Positions 60,527 to 64,000 of a DNA stretch of 64,000 nucleotides are shown one piece after another. Both the position numbers and the translations under genes were made by a program. The stretch lies in assembly GCA_030538115.1 (NCBI GenBank), contig JAUNUP010000003.1, forward strand, positions 160,771 through 224,770. Reading direction: 5' to 3'. The notes under the pieces were generated by a model. It was not told the DNA's origin. It searched no databases and was given only the letters and a program-made list of their open reading frames with translations. Origin of the DNA: Dermatophilus congolensis (lineage in GTDB: Bacteria > Actinomycetota > Actinomycetes > Actinomycetales > Dermatophilaceae). Position 1 is the stretch's first letter; every line of letters starts with the position of its first letter.

Positions 60527-61813
60527 TCAATGTGTGATGTCGGCTGTTGCCGAAGTCCAGAGACGGTCGATGGGCATGACATGGAGGCGGTCATCGTAGG
60601 TGTACGAGCGCACGCCGGTAGTGAAGATGACTCCTGCGACGAGCCGTGCCCCGAGGGTCTCGCGGAGCTGGGTGAGGCCGCGGAAGTCGGAACCGGTCGC
60701 TCGCTCATTGGCTTTGACCTCGAAGGCGAGGACGTTGCCGTCATCATTCTCGATGACCAGGTCCACCTCGGCCCCGTCGCTGGTACGCCAGTGACCCAGG
60801 GTGACGGGCTCTTCCAGCCAGGACGCCTGCTTGCGCAGCTCGCCGACGACGAAGGTTTCCAGCAGGTGACCGAAATCGGTCAGGGCAGCTGGATTCAGAC
60901 CTGTGAGTTTGTCAGGAGTGAGCCGCAGCAGCCGGGCTGCCAGGCCGGAGTCGACGACGTGCACCTTCGGCTTGACGCTGACGCGGGAACGAAGTGTCTT
61001 GCCCCAGGCTGGCAATCGCACGACGAGGAAGAGGTCTTCGAGTAGCCGCAAGTGGGTCTCGATCGTGGCCCGGCTGACACCCAGCTTGTCGGCGGCGGCC
61101 GAGACGTTGAGCAGCTGTCCCGTCTGTGCCGCGACGAGTGCCAGCAGCTCGCTCATGGCCTGTCGCTCGCGAATCCGGCTCAGTTCCAAGGCGTCTCGTT
61201 CCACTGACGCCCGGATGAAGTCGTCGAACCAGCGGGCCCGCGCCGCTCGAGAGCGTCGCAGGGCAAGGGGCAACCCGCCCGCGCAGACTCGGTCCACGTA
61301 GTCCGTCCGCGTGGTTGTCGAAGTGGCGGTCCGGACGACAGTGCCCTGGGGATCGGCCCACAGGGCCTCCAGCAGATCCTCACGTACCCCAGCGATCTCG
61401 CCCTGGGACAGCGGCCAGATGGTCAACGCATGCAGCCGCCCGGTCAAGGCTTGGGCGGTGGTGGGTAGGGCGTCCTGCCGCGTCGAGCCGGTGATCACGG
61501 CAGTGCCAGGTCGACTGCCCTCGCGGTTCAGGCGGGCCTTGAGCGCATCAAGGATGTCGGGGACCCTCTGGTACTCGTCGACGCACAGCGGTGCAGGCCC
61601 GCTCATGGTCGAAGACAGATTGCCCACCACCGCCTCACGCACCTCGACGTCGTCGAGGTCGAGCACCGATGCACCAACTTGCGCGGCAAACCCGTGCAGC
61701 ACAGTCGACTTACCGACCGATCGGGGTCCATGCAGCGCGATCACCGGTTCGACCTGCACGAGGTCTGCCAGCAGTCCACTGACCCTACGTGGTACCACCG
61801 AATCAAGGATCAT
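60527..61813 (-). CDS. AAA ATPase with DUF4143 domain
   Basis: Protein of 428 residues. N-terminal AAA ATPase: Walker A HGPRSVGKSTVLHGF, Walker B LCVDEYQRVPD, sensor ITGSTRQDAL. C-terminal DUF4143 domain (VHVVDSGLAARLL, ETFVVGELRKQASW, TSDGAEVDLVIEND, VLAFEVKANERA), which resembles a restriction-like nuclease fold. It is common in mobile and defence contexts with unknown function. It lies between an MBL gene and the decayed HepT/MntA locus. Confidence 0.9.
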   Translation of the reverse strand: MILDSVVPRRVSGLLADLVQVEPVIALHGPRSVGKSTVLHGFAAQVGASVLDLDDVEVREAVVGNLSSTMSGPAPLCVDEYQRVPDILDALKARLNREGSRPGTAVITGSTRQDALPTTAQALTGRLHALTIWPLSQGEIAGVREDLLEALWADPQGTVVRTATSTTTRTDYVDRVCAGGLPLALRRSRAARARWFDDFIRASVERDALELSRIRERQAMSELLALVAAQTGQLLNVSAAADKLGVSRATIETHLRLLEDLFLVVRLPAWGKTLRSRVSVKPKVHVVDSGLAARLLRLTPDKLTGLNPAALTDFGHLLETFVVGELRKQASWLEEPVTLGHWRTSDGAEVDLVIENDDGNVLAFEVKANERATGSDFRGLTQLRETLGARLVAGVIFTTGVRSYTYDDRLHVMPIDRLWTSATADITH

Positions 61814-61888
61814 GATGCTCGAACCTATCAGACGTGATCCATCAAACTATACAAACGGGAGTGGGCGAACCTTACACACTTGATCCCG

Positions 61889-62150
61889 TCAACCTATGCG
61901 CGCGGAGGATACTTCGGCCCGCGACCGGCTCAGCGTCCGAGGAACGCTGCCCAGGGAACCTCCGGTATCCGTTCTCGAGCCTCGCTTGGGAGTGCTCGGA
62001 GAGCCCACGGCGATCACGGCGAGATTGTGTAGAACCGCGTCATACGCCATGTCGCCCAGTTCGGGAAACCCCAGGAAAGGGGCGTAGTCCTGGCTAACGC
62101 TCGACGGCGCGCACGATGTCATCGAACCGGTCGCGCTCTGCTCGGCTCAC
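61889..62150 (-). pseudogene. Frameshifted, truncated HepT-like gene
   Basis: The GTG at 62150 overlaps the MNT stop by 4 bp and reads SRAERDRFDDIVRAVER then stop. One frame over, the reading continues DYAPFLGFPELGDMAYDAVL then HNLAVIAVG, a HepT (DUF86) N-terminal half. The frameshift lies near 62094-62100. The C-terminal part with the R-x4-H-x-Y site is missing. The toxin is dead. Confidence 0.75.
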
Positions 62151-62467
62151 ACTGCCACCGCGTCGGCCAGCACAGTGGCCGAGACCTCATCGCGCAGCAG
62201 AGAAGGAGTGACAACGTCTACTCGGCGGCCCAGCAACTGGCTGAGTGCTTCGGCGATGCCGGAGACGCGCAAGAGCGCGTTACCGCCCCCGGGATCCAGG
62301 TCCACGATCAGGTCAAGGTCACTGTCTTCGTTCGCGTCACCACGTGCGACAGAACCGAACAACCGCACATTGGTCGCCCCGTAACGTCGGAGGATCTCGC
62401 CCAGAACGAGACGGTGCGCCATCATCTCCTCACGGATGGCCAGACTCGCGGACGTCACGGCAGTCAT
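62147..62467 (-). CDS. MntA-like nucleotidyltransferase, orphan antitoxin
   Basis: Minimal nucleotidyltransferase of 106 residues: NVRLFGSVARGDANEDSDLD gives the GS-x9-D-x-D motif intact, with DLIVDLDPGG after it. The open frame appears undamaged although its HepT partner is frameshifted and truncated. Retention may protect against HepT toxins of other elements. ATG 62467 is chosen by homology; unusual TGTGCAA repeats lie upstream. Confidence 0.85.
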   Translation of the reverse strand: MTAVTSASLAIREEMMAHRLVLGEILRRYGATNVRLFGSVARGDANEDSDLDLIVDLDPGGGNALLRVSGIAEALSQLLGRRVDVVTPSLLRDEVSATVLADAVAV

Positions 62468-62504
62468 GCACCAACGGTAGCCGAGACTGTTGTCGAGATG
62501 CGCC

Positions 62505-62576
62505 CTACTTTGCACACTCGCAAGCGGGCTACCTTGCACAGACCTGCCTACCGGAACCCCGGTGTGCAAGTAGCCA
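62505..62576. repeat. TGTGCAA-GTAG repeats upstream of mntA
   Basis: Minus-strand copies TGTGCAAAGTAG (62505-62516) and TGTGCAAGGTAG (62529-62540) are direct repeats 24 bp apart. A plus-strand copy TGTGCAAGTAG (62563-62573) makes an inverted repeat with the second (one-base bulge). They are probably operator sites for the locus. Confidence 0.5.
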
Positions 62577-62704
62577 GCCAGCACGAACTGGGTCCAGTAC
62601 GCGTCACCGGTTGGACACTCGGATCCACGCGCTGCCAGCGTTGAAGCGGCCAGTAGGGGTGAGCTGGCTTGGCTTCACGACGGCAGCGCGACGAGAATCG
62701 CCGC

Positions 62705-63533
62705 ATGCCTCCTGAACACCAAGCTGCAGCAGCTCTGTTCGTTTCGTTGATCCTCACCGGTTGCAGCTCCGGAGCACCCGAACCGACACTCGCACAGACT
62801 GCTGTGTCGACCACGGTCACAGCCGCGACGACCCCGGCGGCAACGACAAGCACACCTGCACCGCCACCGGCCCTGACTCTGGTGTGCGGGAGCCCTGAGA
62901 GGGGAATCAGCTACTCTCCGTTCACCGTAAATATGGACGGGGAAGGTCACGCCGACTTCAGCGACCTCTGGCCACGGCAACTCAACTGCGATGCCGGCAT
63001 GAGCAGCCCGGCCATCGACCAAACCGCCCCCGTCTCCACGCCGCTGCAACAGGCCGTTGTCGCCCACAAAGACCCAGTCCCATCTGAACCCGGACTTGAG
63101 ATCTCCGACGAGAAAAGCCTCTTCTACGCCTACGAGGGATGCGGATCCAACGACCCGAAAGATCACTACGCCACGACAGCCGATTACTCACCACAGCAAG
63201 CCATTGACGTCGAGGCCTACCTCATGCCCTGCCCCCGATCACCCGCAGGCATCGACGTGGAGCGCCGGGCTTAGGCGATCAGAAAAGGCCTGGGCAGCAG
63301 AAGCAGCCGGAGAACGGTTCTATGACGGGATCTACACCATTCCGGACCAAGTCAAGCCAGGTACGTACGTCGTCACCGACGTGACGGACTGCTATTGGGA
63401 GACGCGCGACAACAGTGGACGAATCCTCGCAAACGACTTCGTGACCGCGGCCCCGCGTGTAGTTGCTCGAGTTGACGAAGACGCGGTGGTCCTGAATGTC
63501 CGAGGCTGCGGACAGTGGAATCGGCAGCGATAA
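62705..63533 (+). pseudogene. Frameshifted lipoprotein gene
   Basis: From ATG 62705 the frame reads a lipoprotein signal (LFVSLILTGCSS, lipobox LTGC) and a Thr/Ala/Pro-rich stretch, then an extracellular domain to 63274. Removing one C from the C-run at 63232-63236 joins it to the next frame (DHPQASTWSAGLRRSEKAWA, KPGTYVVTDVTDCYWETRDN, LNVRGCGQW), the typical end of such actinobacterial lipoproteins, to a stop at 63533. It is either a real frameshift or a sequencing error. Confidence 0.7.
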
Positions 63534-64000
63534 TTCCTGAGGCAGTTACACCTCTCGACAGCATGAGGCCTAGGGGGTTGATGCAGTTCAGGTTGGTCGG
63601 GTCGGGTGTGGCCCGACGCTCCAGCACTCGTCACCATCAAGGCAGCCCATGCCCTCGGTTCGGCGGAGACTGTGCCAGTGCCGGCCACGGAGGCCCGCGT
63701 CGACCGAGCCGGGCGCGCCGAAGAGACCGTGTGGGGCCCGCCGCCCCGGAAGAGTACATCGTGCGGTGCTGTTCTCCATGGCCGATCGCGCGGGCGGCAG
63801 CGCCGGACGTCAAGAAGTATTTCGACGGAAGGAACTACATGTCCCAAAGTGAGGGCATTGTTCTGATCGAAGGTACGACCTGACTGCGTGGAATCATGGG
63901 TGCATGATTCGTAGCGCTCAAGGTTCGGCGTGGAGAGTGGCGATTTGGAACGTTCCCGGTTTGGTGGAGTTGGGTTTGGCGGGTTTCCCTTTCTGAGGAT
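63534..64000. other. No supported gene
   Basis: This 467-bp end of the window has no recognised product. Around 63797-63883 a plus frame reads DVKKYFDGRNYMSQSEGIVL, of coding-like composition, but no start or family could be assigned. It may be a fragment. A 29-codon frame at 63904 has no support. Confidence 0.4.

Noticed and set aside
63904..63993. A 29-codon frame near the right edge
   Set aside because: No ribosome site, no homology and a lower-GC composition; too short to support.
1..64000. tRNA, rRNA, CRISPR arrays or intact insertion sequences
   Set aside because: I looked for T-loop words, regular repeat-spacer units and transposase motifs in gaps and on both strands and found none.

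Overview
The window is high-GC, gene-dense DNA with GTG starts, Tat substrates, NarL- and OmpR-type two-component systems, an ECF42-type sigma factor and an F420-type nitroreductase domain. Together these point to an actinomycete (Actinomycetota, probably Micrococcales-like; inference, no marker gene is present). There is no rRNA, tRNA, CRISPR array or intact insertion sequence. The left part is ordinary chromosome. The regions around 8-10, 39-41 and 51-64 kb are accessory and carry toxin-antitoxin loci, gene remnants and long intergenic hairpins.

Layout. 0-8.3 kb: a DedA protein, a PAP2 phosphatase, a histidine kinase, a DedA-PAP2 fusion, a MarR-controlled ABC exporter and an OmpR-type response regulator. 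A 17-bp motif (CCTTCAGNNTCGGTTCA, with TTCA repeated every 11 bp) lies before the fusion gene and twice before the regulator, and a weaker version lies between dedA and pap2. I read this as one regulon for recycling polyprenyl-phosphate lipid carriers. 8.3-10.3 kb: gene remnants among small regulators. 10.3-23 kb: amidohydrolase, Gfo/Idh/MocA oxidoreductase, a beta-helix membrane protein, an MFS carrier, an ABC transporter/two-component operon, LysE and GNAT. 24-30.7 kb: a copper block (membrane protein, multicopper oxidase, two-component system, CopB-type ATPase with a CsoR-type operator). 30.8-40 kb: recQ, twin 245-residue proteins of unknown family, MarR, SDR, AraC, a lipoate-ligase-like protein and a pRiA4b ORF-3 protein.

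40-48.4 kb: HepT/MntA, a TauE-type carrier plus a fragment of a second copy, a cupin, two TetR units with clear operators, and a YCII/ECF42 pair. 48.5-54.4 kb: a PEP/pyruvate-binding protein, MazEF, a truncated vanadium haloperoxidase, a two-gene sulfur-compound transporter behind a second CsoR-type operator, and a Phd/RelE pair. 54.5-64 kb: a wrecked TOTE-type primase-helicase gene, a 2OG-Fe(II) oxygenase, a hemerythrin-nitroreductase fusion whose operator matches that of a MarR gene 26 kb away, an MBL hydrolase, an AAA ATPase, a decayed second HepT/MntA locus and a frameshifted lipoprotein.

Regulatory logic is unusually legible: about a dozen near-perfect inverted repeats sit in divergent promoters next to the regulators that probably bind them, while long-stem hairpins, some in related pairs, occupy mostly convergent gaps.
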